DNA of 56,007 nt from Syntrophomonadaceae bacterium (GTDB lineage Bacteria > Bacillota > Syntrophomonadia > Syntrophomonadales > Syntrophomonadaceae): contig JAAYCK010000083.1 of the NCBI GenBank assembly GCA_012729835.1, forward strand, positions 1 through 56,007, in the 5' to 3' direction. The stretch's first letter is position 1; every line of letters starts with the position of its first letter. The position numbers were made by a program, and so were the translations under genes. Shown piece after piece: positions 43,104-52,110 of the stretch. Below the pieces are notes generated by a model. It was not told where the DNA came from. It saw only the letters and a program-made list of their open reading frames with translations, and ran no database searches.

Positions 43104-44672
43104 TTAAGCCTTCTTGCCGCCGGGTAATACTCTCTTCAGCATATCCATAATCAGTTGGGTTTCTTCCAGGCGGAAGAGTATGATGATTATCGCGTAGACG
43201 GTGATGCCGATACCAATGCCGGCACTAACTATGATTAGCTGGTTGAGCTTGGTGGCCCAGTACAGCAGTGGAGTGAGCCCGGTGATGACGAACTGAACCA
43301 CGAAGTACATGACTAGTGAAGCCCCGGTGGATATAATAACGCTGCGCATGATCCTGGCTCCATCTATCGACTTCAGGCGCCATTTGAATATAGCCAGGAG
43401 CAGGAGCAGGTTGGTGATCCCAGATATGGTGAAGGCCAGAGCCAGGCCGCCGTGCTGCATGGATTCTATCAGCCACAGGGAGGCGCCCACGTTTACTGCT
43501 ACCGATATTATCGCTACTATTACCGGGGTTATGGTGTCTTCCATGGAATAAAAGACCCGGTTCATGATCTGCAACGAGCTGTAGGCGAACAAGCCGATCG
43601 AGTACCAGAGCAAGGCCTCAGCAGTAGCCTGGGTATTGGAGGCGGTAAACTGCCCCTGCTGGAAGAGCAGCTGGATAATGGGCTCGCGCAGAGCAATCAG
43701 GCCCATGCTGGCTGGTATGCTGATCAGCATAATGGCCCGCATACCGAGGGAAAAGGTGCGCCGGAAGGCCGGTATCTCCCGGCGGGCCATTTGCGCGGTC
43801 ATGGTGGGGAATATCACCGTAGCAATAGAGGTGCCAAATATTCCTACTGGCAGCTGCATAATACGCTGGGACAATTTCAGAGCGGAAATGGAACCTTCAG
43901 CCAGGCCCGAGGCCAGGTTCTGGGTGATGAACAGGTTGATCTGGCTGACTGAGAGTCCCAGGAGCACTGGAGCCATCAGGTAGAGTATCTGTTTGAAGCC
44001 GGGGTGTTTGTAATTCCAGTTGAAGGAGTATTGCACTCCGCTCTTCATCAGGGCCGGTATTTGTACGATGAAGCCCATGGCTGCGCCAACGACCACACCG
44101 ATGGAGAAAGCCATTATGCCCCAGTAACGGGCCATAAGGATACCTATGCCGATAATGCCTACATTGTATAAAACCGCGCCCAGGGCAGGGGTGGTAAAAT
44201 GCTGCTTGGAATTGAGAACACCCATGGAGATGCCGGAGAGAACCATGAAGAAGGTCTGGATGAACATGACCCGCGTGAGCAAAATGGTCAGGTTGATATA
44301 ATCCGGCGGCAGATCCGGTGCCAGGAGCATAATAAGCGGCCGGGTATAGATCACGCCGACAGCGATCAGGATGAGGCAAAAGGTTATAGTATAGTTGAAT
44401 ACTATGCTGGCCACCTTCCAGGCTTCGCCATCTTCATTATTGGCCAGATAGCGGCTGAAAACCGGTATGAAGGCGGTGCTAAGCGCCCCGCCGACCATGA
44501 GCATGTATATGAGGTCGGGCACGGAAAAGGCTGCGTTATAGGCGTCGGTGGCATAACTCTGGCCAAACCAGGTATAGATGACCATCTCCCGGACAAATCC
44601 CAATATGCGGGCGATCAGGGTGAATATCATCACAAATCCGGCGGCCCGGACAATACTCTTGCCAGTTGTCAT
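43104..44672 (-). CDS. murJ: Lipid II flippase MurJ
   Basis: 522 residues, highly hydrophobic, about 14 membrane helices. The start is G-F-V-M-I-F-T-L-I-A-R-I-L-G-F-V-R-E-M-V, then T-D-A-Y-N-A-A-F-S-V-P-D-L, and G-A-L-S-T-A-F-I-P-V-F-S, all hallmarks of MurJ (MviN) in the MOP exporter superfamily. It flips lipid-linked peptidoglycan precursor across the membrane. GAAGGGGTT precedes the ATG. Confidence 0.95.
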   Translation of the reverse strand: MTTGKSIVRAAGFVMIFTLIARILGFVREMVIYTWFGQSYATDAYNAAFSVPDLIYMLMVGGALSTAFIPVFSRYLANNEDGEAWKVASIVFNYTITFCLILIAVGVIYTRPLIMLLAPDLPPDYINLTILLTRVMFIQTFFMVLSGISMGVLNSKQHFTTPALGAVLYNVGIIGIGILMARYWGIMAFSIGVVVGAAMGFIVQIPALMKSGVQYSFNWNYKHPGFKQILYLMAPVLLGLSVSQINLFITQNLASGLAEGSISALKLSQRIMQLPVGIFGTSIATVIFPTMTAQMARREIPAFRRTFSLGMRAIMLISIPASMGLIALREPIIQLLFQQGQFTASNTQATAEALLWYSIGLFAYSSLQIMNRVFYSMEDTITPVIVAIISVAVNVGASLWLIESMQHGGLALAFTISGITNLLLLLAIFKWRLKSIDGARIMRSVIISTGASLVMYFVVQFVITGLTPLLYWATKLNQLIIVSAGIGIGITVYAIIIILFRLEETQLIMDMLKRVLPGGKKA

Positions 44673-44849
44673 CTATTTAACCCCTTCAAAAAACATCAAT
44701 CCTACTATAAATCAATTTCGGTCCTTTGTATAGCGTTTCATGGGGGCGCTGCCAAGGCGATCCCCGCGGGAAATACCGGCCGGGATAGATATATGTCGTT
44801 TATTCTGTTTTTATACCGTACCCAACCAGCAGAGCTATTAAATCACATT

Positions 44850-44880
44850 GGGAAGATTGCCGCGCTGCGCTTGCAATGAC
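44850..44880. repeat. REP-like palindrome
   Basis: GGGAAGATTGCCGCGCTG then CGCTTGCAATGAC. Confidence 0.7.
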
Positions 44881-44924
44881 AGTTTGTAGTTTGCCATGGA
44901 AAATCCATCATGTGCCATTAGCAG

Positions 44925-44961
44925 AATAATTCCCGGGGACCGTGGTCCACCGGGAATTATT
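44925..44961 (-). terminator. Terminator of nrdD
   Basis: AATAATTCCCGG and CCGGGAATTATT form a perfect 12-bp stem with a 13-nt loop, 30 bp past the nrdD stop. Confidence 0.75.
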
Positions 44962-44990
44962 TGAATACATTTTAATGTGGAAGATATGGT

Positions 44991-47120
44991 CTAGCTATTG
45001 ACCTCAGTCAGCGCGCGGTCGAAGTGCTTGCGGTTGTTGAACTCGGCTTGCTTACCGGCATTCCACTGATCCACCGGGCGCAGGTACCCGACGATGCGGG
45101 AGTAGACCTCACAGACCGTACTCTTGCCCTCAGCGGCGCAGATGGGGCAGGTGCTGTTCTCCCCGCTGATATAGCCGTGGCTGGGGCAGATGGAGAAGGT
45201 CGGCGACAGTGTGAAATAAGGCATACGGAACTGCTGACAGACCTTCTGAACCAGCTTCTTGGTGGATTCCACCGAGGGCACCGACTCACCCAGGAAGATG
45301 TGGAACACTGTGCCGCCGGTGTATCTGGTCTGTAACCCATCCTGGATCTGCATGACCTTGAACAGGTCGTCGGAAAAACCAACTGGCAGAGCGGTAGAGT
45401 TGGTGTAATAGGGCTCGGCTCCGCGCCGGTATTCGGCTTCGTTGGCTACTATGATATCCGCGAACTCGGCCTTGTCTTTGCGGGCGATGCCGTAGCTGAC
45501 GCCCTCGGCCGGGGTTGCTTCCAGGTTGTAGATATTACCGGTCTCATCCTGGAACTCCATGAGTTTGTCCCGCATGAAATCCATTACCTCGGTAGCGAAG
45601 GACATGCCGGCCTCGGAGGCGATATCGCAGCCCAGGAAGTTCAGGCAGCATTCGTTCATGGCAATCAGACCGATGGTGGAGAAGTGGTTCTTCCAGTAAT
45701 CACCGAAGCCGGCCTTGACGTTGCGCAGGTAGAACTGGGAGTAAGGATAGAGTCCCGCCTCAGTTAGGCTCTCCAGTATCTTGCGCTTCATCTCCAGGCT
45801 CTCCTTGGCCATTTCCATCACCCGGGTCAAGCGCTCGAACAAGTCCTCACGATCACGGGATAGGTAGCCCAGACGGCTCATGTTTATGGTTACTACGCCA
45901 ATGGAGCCGGTTAGCGGATTGGCTCCGAAGAGTCCGCCGCCGCGTTTACGCAGTTCACGATTGTCCAGGCGCAGGCGGCAACACATGCTGCGGGCATCCT
46001 CTGGATTCATATCGGAACCGATGAAGTTAGAGAAATAGGGAATGCCGTATTTGGCGGTCATCTCCCAGATCTTTTCGTATGCTGGGTTATCCCAGTCAAA
46101 GTCCTCGGTGATGTTGTAGGTGGGGATGGGGAAGGTGAAGACCCGCTCTTCCACGTCACCCTCCATCATGACCTCGGCAAAGGCCCGGTTGAATATATCC
46201 ATCTCCGCCTGGAAATCGCCGTAGGTCTCATCCATCAGCTTGCCGCCGATGACTACAGGTTCATTCTTCATGAACTCAGGTACCTTAAGATCCAGGGTCA
46301 CGTTAGTAAAAGGCGTCTGGAAGCCCACCCGGGTGGGTACGTTCATATTGAAAACGAACTCCTGCAGGCCCTGCTTGACTTGCTTATAGTCCAGTTTGTC
46401 ATAGCGAATGAAGGGTGCCAGCAGGGTATCGAAATTGGAGAAGGCCTGCGCGCCGGCCGCCTCGCCCTGCAGGGTAAAGAAGAAGTTAACGATCTGGCCC
46501 AGGATGGAACGGAAGTGCTTGGCCGGTCCGCTGGCCACCTTGCCGCGCACGCCTTTGAAACCCTCGATAAGCAGGTCGCGGATATCCCAGCCCACACAGT
46601 ATACACCCAGAATACCCAGGTCATGGATGTGGAAATCACCGGAGGTATGGGCGTCGCGTACCTCGGGCGGATAGATCTTGTTCAGCCAATACTGGGAAAC
46701 GATCAGGGATGATATGTGGAAGTTCATGCCCTGCAGGGAATAGGTCATGTTGGAATTCTCCCTTACGCGCCAATCGTTGCGCTCCAGGTAATCCCCGATG
46801 ATCTTGTTGTTGAACAGCAGATGTCCGGCCTCACGAATCTCTTCGTGCTGCTTGCGGTAGAGTATATAGGCCTTGGCGGTCTTATAATGGCCATTTTTAA
46901 CCAGCACCTTTTCTACCAGGTCCTGGATGTTTTCGACGGTAGCTACGTCGTCCTCGTCAATATACTGAGCGATTTCTACGACTTTATCAGTTAACTCCTC
47001 AGCGGTATGATACTCTTTGCCGCCAACTGCTTGAGCAGCCTTCCATATCGCCTTGGTGATCTTTTCTTTTTCAAAGGGCACAATCCTGCCATCTCGTTTT
47101 TTGATTACACTAATGTCCAA
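44991..47120 (-). CDS. nrdD: Anaerobic (class III) ribonucleoside-triphosphate reductase NrdD
   Basis: 709 residues from the TTG at 47120, which has GAAGGGGG upstream; the in-frame GTG at 47141 would put this site inside the gene. The N-terminus is an ATP-cone (K-K-R-D-G-R-I-V-P-F-E-K-E-K-I-T-K-A-I-W). The C-terminus has a zinc site with C-P-S-H-G-Y and C-P-I-C, then R-I-V-G-Y-L-R-P-V, containing the glycyl-radical Gly. It makes deoxynucleotides without oxygen; activated by NrdG. Two NrdR-box-like palindromes and a good promoter lie just upstream, so NrdR repression is likely. Confidence 0.96.
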   Translation of the reverse strand: MDISVIKKRDGRIVPFEKEKITKAIWKAAQAVGGKEYHTAEELTDKVVEIAQYIDEDDVATVENIQDLVEKVLVKNGHYKTAKAYILYRKQHEEIREAGHLLFNNKIIGDYLERNDWRVRENSNMTYSLQGMNFHISSLIVSQYWLNKIYPPEVRDAHTSGDFHIHDLGILGVYCVGWDIRDLLIEGFKGVRGKVASGPAKHFRSILGQIVNFFFTLQGEAAGAQAFSNFDTLLAPFIRYDKLDYKQVKQGLQEFVFNMNVPTRVGFQTPFTNVTLDLKVPEFMKNEPVVIGGKLMDETYGDFQAEMDIFNRAFAEVMMEGDVEERVFTFPIPTYNITEDFDWDNPAYEKIWEMTAKYGIPYFSNFIGSDMNPEDARSMCCRLRLDNRELRKRGGGLFGANPLTGSIGVVTINMSRLGYLSRDREDLFERLTRVMEMAKESLEMKRKILESLTEAGLYPYSQFYLRNVKAGFGDYWKNHFSTIGLIAMNECCLNFLGCDIASEAGMSFATEVMDFMRDKLMEFQDETGNIYNLEATPAEGVSYGIARKDKAEFADIIVANEAEYRRGAEPYYTNSTALPVGFSDDLFKVMQIQDGLQTRYTGGTVFHIFLGESVPSVESTKKLVQKVCQQFRMPYFTLSPTFSICPSHGYISGENSTCPICAAEGKSTVCEVYSRIVGYLRPVDQWNAGKQAEFNNRKHFDRALTEVNS

Positions 47121-47137
47121 TACGTTTCCCCCTTCAA

Positions 47138-47218
47138 CCACAATATATTATGGTATATTATTTATCTAACCACTAAATGTTGTGGTTCTATTATAGAAAA
47201 ACGCTATTTAGGATGCAA
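47138..47218 (-). promoter_or_regulatory. nrdD promoter with paired NrdR boxes
   Basis: Read on the - strand: TTGCAT (47213-47218), 17-bp spacer, TATAAT (47190-47195). Downstream lie two 16-bp palindromic boxes, CCACTAAATGTTGTGG (47170-47185 as written on +) and CCACAATATATTATGG (47138-47153). Their starts are 32 bp apart, three helical turns, as in known NrdR sites (consensus ACACTATATATTGTGT). Confidence 0.75.
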
Positions 47219-47298
47219 ACCCTTTTTTGTTCATAATGGCGATTTATGATGGAAATGTTTCAAGACATGTCCAATAGCTTTAGTTTTTAAAATAATCT

Positions 47299-47335
47299 GA
47301 AAAATAAAAGAGCGGGGATTATCTCCCAGCTCTTA
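47299..47335 (-). terminator. Terminator of the arginine operon and flagellin-like gene
   Basis: On the - strand AAGAGC-TGGGAGA, loop, TCCCCGCTCTT, then TTATTTTT. It is 70 bp past the stop of the flagellin-like gene. Confidence 0.75.
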
Positions 47336-47407
47336 TAGGCTATTTGTAATGCAGGGGTCCTACTGTAAAATACCGGGACGTTCTTTCCGTAACATTAGTA
47401 CCGGTTC

Positions 47408-47968
47408 CTAGTCTATATCGTTACCCTTCTCCGCATTAATCACATTCAAGCCATCAACCCCCAGTTGGCCCGGACGCATTAATATAAGTGCCTTAAATAT
47501 TTCATCCAGGATTTCATCATAGTCCCGATCCTGCAAATTACAGATGTAGTCATCAAATTCTTGATCAGAGGCTTCATCATAAACAAAGCGAGCGCTATTG
47601 AACTGGTCTTGCCGGTCCTCAGCACTGACGGCCGCCGGATCATCAAGGGCGAAAGGGGCAAAGTACCCCTTTATGGGCGGCAAGCCCAGTCTCTGGCGAA
47701 CAGCTTCATTGGTTTTATAGGCATACCGCTCCATCTCGGCCCGCAGCAAATTAATCTCCCTTTGTAGACCCAGGCGCTCGGCATCACTCATTTTGTTATC
47801 AGCCGCCTGCTTAGCCATTTCTTTCATGCGATTGAGGCAGCTCTCGCTTGCCTGCAGGCCATCATCAATTATCAGCAACACTTCGCGGTATGTTTCCGCT
47901 GATCCGGTGGCCTGGCCAATCATGGACTGCAGGGTATTGAAATAATTAAAAGTTTTCGAATGGCGCAT
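47408..47968 (-). CDS. Truncated flagellin-like protein downstream of argG
   Basis: 186 residues from the ATG at 47968 (GGAGAAAG upstream; another ATG at 47983 lies in that site). The N-terminus M-R-H-S-K-T-F-N-Y-F-N-T-L-Q recalls flagellin M-R-I-N-H-N-I-x-A-L-N. Residues 30-85 (D-D-G-L-Q-A-S-E-S-C-L-N-R-M-K-E-M-A-K-Q-A-A-D-N, D-A-E-R-L-G-L-Q-R-E-I-N) match the D1 helices of flagellin closely. About 45 residues of the usual D0/D1 start are missing, and the chain ends L-G-V-D-G-L-N-V-I-N-A-E-K-G-N-D-I-D, just where the C-terminal flagellin domain should begin. So it lacks the parts needed for filament assembly. Follows argG by 31 bp. Remnant or repurposed protein; no other flagellar genes in the window. 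Confidence 0.6.
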   Translation of the reverse strand: MRHSKTFNYFNTLQSMIGQATGSAETYREVLLIIDDGLQASESCLNRMKEMAKQAADNKMSDAERLGLQREINLLRAEMERYAYKTNEAVRQRLGLPPIKGYFAPFALDDPAAVSAEDRQDQFNSARFVYDEASDQEFDDYICNLQDRDYDEILDEIFKALILMRPGQLGVDGLNVINAEKGNDID

Positions 47969-47999
47969 GGCGGCTTTCTCCATTATGATTTATTAATAA

Positions 48000-49199
48000 T
48001 TATTTTAATTTGCGATTGAGCATGGCCTGAACGGTCAATGGCAAACCGAACAGCTTAATGAAACCTTCGGCATCCTTCTGGTTGTAGATCTCATCTACGC
48101 CGAAGGTGGCCAGTTCCTCGTTATATAGTGAATACGGCGACCAGGAGGCCACTGCGGTGGCGCTGCCCTTGTAGAGTTTTACCTTGACAGTTCCGGTCAC
48201 CGTCTGTTGAGTCTCTTCCACAAAGGCGTCCATCGCCATCTTCAGCTTACTGAACCAGTTACCGTCATAGACCAGTTCGGCATACTTAAGAGCCATATCC
48301 GCTTTGAACTGCAGGGTGCGGCGGTCCAGGGTCAGCCGTTCCAATTCAGCATGGGCAGCATACAGGATGGTGCCGCCGGGGGTCTCATAGACGCCGCGTG
48401 ATTTCATGCCCACCAAGCGGTTTTCCACAATGGAAACAATGCCCACGCCGTTGGCGCCGCCCACCTGATTCAGTTTCTCCAGCAGTTCCACCGGTCCGTA
48501 TTTCTGGCCGTTGACCGATACTGGAGTACCCTGCTCGAAGCCGATCTCCAGATAGGTGGGTTGATCCGGCGCCTGCTCTGGCGGCACGGTGAGTACATAT
48601 ACCCTATCCAGGGCTTCATTGGCCGGGTCTTCCAGCTCGCCGCCCTCATGGGAGATATGCCATATATTGCGGTCGCGGCTGTAGATTTTTTCCTTGGTTA
48701 CCGGTACTTCGATGCCATGAGAATTGGCATAATCAATGGCGTCTTCCCGGGACCGTATGTTCCATTCCCGCCAGGGGGCTACTATTTTCACGTCGGGTTT
48801 GCAGGCGCGGGCAGTCAGCTCAAAACGCACCTGATCGTTGCCCTTGCCGGTGGCGCCGTGGGCCACCGCCTCGGCTCCCTCCAGCTCCGCTATCTCTATC
48901 ATTTTCTTGGCGATCAGGGGACGGGCAAAGGAGGTACCCAGCAGGTATTTGCCCTCATAGATAGCTCCCATCTTCAGCACCGGGAAGATATAGTCACGGA
49001 CAAATTCCTCGCGGACGTCTTCTACATATACCTTGGATGCTCCTGATTTTATAGCCTTCTCCCTGACCGGGTCCAGTTCTTCGCCCTGTCCCAGGTCGGC
49101 ACAGAAGGCGATGACCTCATAGCCGTAGTTTTCCTTCAGCCAGGGAATAATGATCGATGTGTCCAATCCGCCGGAATAAGCCAGTACTATCTTCGCCAT
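48000..49199 (-). CDS. argG: Argininosuccinate synthase
   Basis: 399 residues, full length. [14 protein letters not shown] at the start is the PP-loop ATP site; [10 protein letters not shown] and [14 protein letters not shown] follow, as in all ArgG. It joins citrulline and aspartate using ATP. AGGAGG before the ATG. It is 49 bp after the GNAT gene in the arginine operon. Confidence 0.97.
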   Translation of the reverse strand: MAKIVLAYSGGLDTSIIIPWLKENYGYEVIAFCADLGQGEELDPVREKAIKSGASKVYVEDVREEFVRDYIFPVLKMGAIYEGKYLLGTSFARPLIAKKMIEIAELEGAEAVAHGATGKGNDQVRFELTARACKPDVKIVAPWREWNIRSREDAIDYANSHGIEVPVTKEKIYSRDRNIWHISHEGGELEDPANEALDRVYVLTVPPEQAPDQPTYLEIGFEQGTPVSVNGQKYGPVELLEKLNQVGGANGVGIVSIVENRLVGMKSRGVYETPGGTILYAAHAELERLTLDRRTLQFKADMALKYAELVYDGNWFSKLKMAMDAFVEETQQTVTGTVKVKLYKGSATAVASWSPYSLYNEELATFGVDEIYNQKDAEGFIKLFGLPLTVQAMLNRKLK

Positions 49200-49248
49200 G
49201 TTGATCCTCCTATTTATCGTGATTTTCTTGATCCCAAATCAAGACCGC

Positions 49249-49671
49249 TTAAAAGATCCATGAGTAGTTTTTGACATTGCTGCGTTCCTGCCAGCCTAAC
49301 TTCTCGTAGAAGGCCTGGGCTCCCCGGTTGTCGATATAGGTATAGAGATCCACCCGGGGCGCTCCCTGCTCTTTCAAGTGAACCAGTACGGTCTGCAGCA
49401 AGGCTTGTCCTAGCCCCCGGCGACGGTGATCCTCACGTACGCAGAAGTGATAGATCGCTGCCCGCCAGCCGTTATAGACGCCCATCACCGTACCGATGAT
49501 CTCGTTGCCGGCACAGGCTACCAGCAGGCTGCCCGGGTTGGTCTTGATAAAGTGTTCTACATTATCATAGGAATCTTCTATGGTGGATTTGATCTCATCT
49601 ATATCCTTCCACAGGTCAAGGATGGCAGCGATATCCTCCAGACTGGCGGCCCGGATCTGCCAATACGTCAT
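49249..49671 (-). CDS. GNAT-family acetyltransferase within the arginine operon
   Basis: 140 residues. The acetyl-CoA loop is R-R-R-G-L-G-Q-A-L-L-Q; the fold ends N-x-x-A-Q-A-F-Y-E-K-L-G-W. It lies 29 bp after argF and 49 bp before argG. A role as N-acetylglutamate synthase (ArgA-like) is a fair guess from location, but ArgJ could already supply that step; small-molecule or protein acetylation cannot be excluded. Confidence 0.85.
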   Translation of the reverse strand: MTYWQIRAASLEDIAAILDLWKDIDEIKSTIEDSYDNVEHFIKTNPGSLLVACAGNEIIGTVMGVYNGWRAAIYHFCVREDHRRRGLGQALLQTVLVHLKEQGAPRVDLYTYIDNRGAQAFYEKLGWQERSNVKNYSWIF

Positions 49672-49700
49672 TGCAATCCCTCCCCTGTGATCAGCAGTAT

Positions 49701-50642
49701 TTACATGGTCAGTGCCATGATGGCCTTATGGGCATGCAGACGATTCTCCGCCTCGTCGAATACCACAGACTGCGGTCCGTCCATGACCTGGTCGGTGATC
49801 TCCTTGCCGCGCTTGGCGGGCAGGCAGTGCAGGACGATGGCGTCCTTGGCGGCCAAACTCATCAGCTGAGCATTGACCTGGTATCTCAGGAACTGCTGCT
49901 CCTTCTCTGCGGCCTGGTCTTCCTGACCCATGCTGGCCCATACGTCCGTGTAAACAGCATCTGCTCCCTTGACCGCTTCGGCCGGGTCTTCAACCACCCA
50001 GAGTTTAGCTCCGGTAGCCTTAGCATCGGCTTGAGCCTGGGCCAGGACTGTGGCATCAGGTTCAAACCCGGGCGGGCAGGCAATAACCACATTCATACCT
50101 ACCTTGGCGCCACCAAAGAGCAGTTCATGGGCTACATTGTTGCCGTCGCCGATAAAGGCCAGGGTCAGTCCCTTGAGTTCTCCCTTATGCTCGGCGATGG
50201 TCATCATATCGCCAATAACCTGGGTGGGGTGCAGCAGATCAGTCAGACCGTTTATAATTGGTATACTGGCCCACTTTGCCAGTTCCAGCACCTCATCGTG
50301 ATCAAAGGTACGGATCATAATGCCGTCCAGCATGCGGGACAGCACCAATGCGGTATCCTTGATCGTCTCACCACGCCCCAGCTGGATATCGCGTGGACTT
50401 AGAAAAAGAGCGTTACCGCCCAACTGATACATACCGACCTCGAAGGCCACCCGGGTACGGGTGGAGGCCTTCTGGAATATCATGCCCAGAGTCTTTCCGG
50501 CCAGATAATGGTGAGGTATTCCCCGCTTCTGGAGCTTCTTAATCTCTGCTCCTACCTGGAGCATATAGGTGATTTCTTCTGGAGTAAAATCGTGGATCGA
50601 GATAAAATCCCTGCCCCTTAACGAATTGTTCAACTCCATCAT
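49701..50642 (-). CDS. argF: Ornithine carbamoyltransferase
   Basis: 313 residues. S-T-R-T-R-V-A-F-E is the carbamoyl-phosphate site, H-P-T-Q follows (L-L-H-P-T-Q-V-I-G-D), and L-H-C-L-P-A-K-R-G carries the ornithine-binding Cys motif. It forms citrulline from ornithine and carbamoyl phosphate. Two adjacent ATGs (50642, 50639); GGAGTGG upstream fits either. The gene is 70 bp after argD. Confidence 0.97.
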   Translation of the reverse strand: MMELNNSLRGRDFISIHDFTPEEITYMLQVGAEIKKLQKRGIPHHYLAGKTLGMIFQKASTRTRVAFEVGMYQLGGNALFLSPRDIQLGRGETIKDTALVLSRMLDGIMIRTFDHDEVLELAKWASIPIINGLTDLLHPTQVIGDMMTIAEHKGELKGLTLAFIGDGNNVAHELLFGGAKVGMNVVIACPPGFEPDATVLAQAQADAKATGAKLWVVEDPAEAVKGADAVYTDVWASMGQEDQAAEKEQQFLRYQVNAQLMSLAAKDAIVLHCLPAKRGKEITDQVMDGPQSVVFDEAENRLHAHKAIMALTM

Positions 50643-50712
50643 ATCGATACCACTCCTTCAGTATTGAATCTATTTGATGCCCGCCGCCACGGGGGGTCAT
50701 CATTTACCTGGT

Positions 50713-51900
50713 CTAATCCTGCCACTCGGCCAATGCTTCCTTCAGCAGGGCCAGAGCCTGGTCGATCTCGGCCATGGAAACGGTCAGGGGTGGTACCAGC
50801 CGCAGGATATGCGGCCCGGCCGATAACACCAGCAGACCTTTGGCCATGCAGATGTTTATCAGTTCCTTGACCTCCCGGTCAAAGTCTACACCCAGTATCA
50901 GTCCCTTGCCCCGGACCCTCTGGATCCGGCTGTCCTCGATTTTTCCCAAAGCAACGGTCAGGTACTCGCCTTTTTTTTGTACATCCTGCAGGAACTCCGG
51001 CTGGCTGAGCACGCTGATCACCTGGTTGCCCACCGCGGTAGCCAGGAAATTGCCGCCGAAGGTGGAGGCGTGATCGCCAGGTGCAAAGCCGCTGGCGGCC
51101 TTCGCATTGGCCAGCATAGCTCCGATGGGGAAGCCCCCGCCTAAGCCCTTGGCCAGGGAAACGATGTCAGGTGCCATATCATAGCCCTGGTAAGCAAAGA
51201 GGAATCCGGTCCGGCCCATACCCACCTGGACCTCATCGAATATCAACAGTATATCATTATCGTCGCAGAGTTTCCGCAAATCCAGCAGGAACTGTCCGTC
51301 GGCCGGATTGATGCCGCCTTCGCCCTGGATAGGTTCCACCATAATGGCAGCGGTTTTTTCGCTTATAGTCTTTTTTACCGCTGCCAAATCGTTGAAGTCG
51401 GTATGGATAAAGCCGGGGCACAGCGGCTTGAATCCTTCCTGATACTTCTTCTGGCCGGTAGCAGAGACCGTGGTCAGGGTCCGGCCATGGAACGAGTTGT
51501 TGAAAACGATGATCTCGTTCTTTTCGATACCCCGGCGGTAGAAATGCTTGCGGGCCAGCTTGATGGCTGCTTCATTAGCTTCGGCGCCGCTGTTGCAGAA
51601 GAAGACCTTATCCAGTCCCGAGGTCTTCACCAGTTTCTCGGCCAACTCCACCTGGGGCTGAATCCAATAAAGATTGGAGGTATGCCACAGTTCATGGGCC
51701 TGCCGGTTCAAGGCCTCGACCAGAATTTGCGGGCTATGACCCAGTGCGCAGACAGCGATGCCGCCTACGAAGTCCAGGTACTGCTTACCATCGGCATCCC
51801 AGAGGTAAGTGCCCTGGCCCTTGACCGGGGCGATGGGAAACCGTCCGTAGGTATTCATAACATATTGCTGGCCCTTGGCCATTATGTCTTGGTTGTTCAT
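50713..51900 (-). CDS. argD: Acetylornithine aminotransferase
   Basis: 395 residues, class III PLP aminotransferase. F-V-G-G-I-A-V-C-A-L-G-H, F-F-C-N-S-G-A-E-A-N-E-A-A, F-D-E-V-Q-V-G-M-G-R-T-G, and S-L-A-K-G-L-G-G-G-F-P-I-G with the PLP lysine. It makes N-acetylornithine. GAGGTG before the ATG. 210 bp separate it from argB, filled with repeat sequence. Confidence 0.95.
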   Translation of the reverse strand: MNNQDIMAKGQQYVMNTYGRFPIAPVKGQGTYLWDADGKQYLDFVGGIAVCALGHSPQILVEALNRQAHELWHTSNLYWIQPQVELAEKLVKTSGLDKVFFCNSGAEANEAAIKLARKHFYRRGIEKNEIIVFNNSFHGRTLTTVSATGQKKYQEGFKPLCPGFIHTDFNDLAAVKKTISEKTAAIMVEPIQGEGGINPADGQFLLDLRKLCDDNDILLIFDEVQVGMGRTGFLFAYQGYDMAPDIVSLAKGLGGGFPIGAMLANAKAASGFAPGDHASTFGGNFLATAVGNQVISVLSQPEFLQDVQKKGEYLTVALGKIEDSRIQRVRGKGLILGVDFDREVKELINICMAKGLLVLSAGPHILRLVPPLTVSMAEIDQALALLKEALAEWQD

Positions 51901-51945
51901 ATATTTTCACCTCAATTTCATATTAGTGGTAGGGGGGAACGATTT

Positions 51946-51980
51946 TTAGCCACAGATTTACACAGATTAACACAGATTTT
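51946..51980. repeat. CACAGATTAACACAGAT-type repeat end
   Basis: TTAGCCACAGATTTACACAG and following ATTAACACAGATT. One end of the MITE-like family seen in pairs at 54264/54460 and 55672/55820; no inverted partner nearby. Confidence 0.65.
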
Positions 51981-52009
51981 TCTGTGATCAGCTTACGGAA
52001 AAACTTATT

Positions 52010-52083
52010 GTAGGGGCGGATTCTGTATCCGCCCGTTTAACTGGACGGGATTGATACCGGGCGGATATTGAATCCGCCCCTAC
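52010..52083. repeat. Complete GGGGCGGATTC element
   Basis: Inverted ends GTAGGGGCGGATTC (52010-52023) and GAATCCGCCCCTAC (52070-52083), with inner ATCCGCCCG/CGGGCGGAT. It lies in the argB-argD gap. Confidence 0.75.
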
Positions 52084-52110
52084 GAGTTAATTCGCAACTC
52101 CTATCCCGCT

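Larger units (their letters stand above)
44673..44990. other. 318-bp interval between murJ and nrdD
   Basis: Holds a REP-like palindrome (44850-44880) and the nrdD terminator (44925-44961); the murJ promoter must lie at the low-coordinate side. No gene. Confidence 0.5.
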
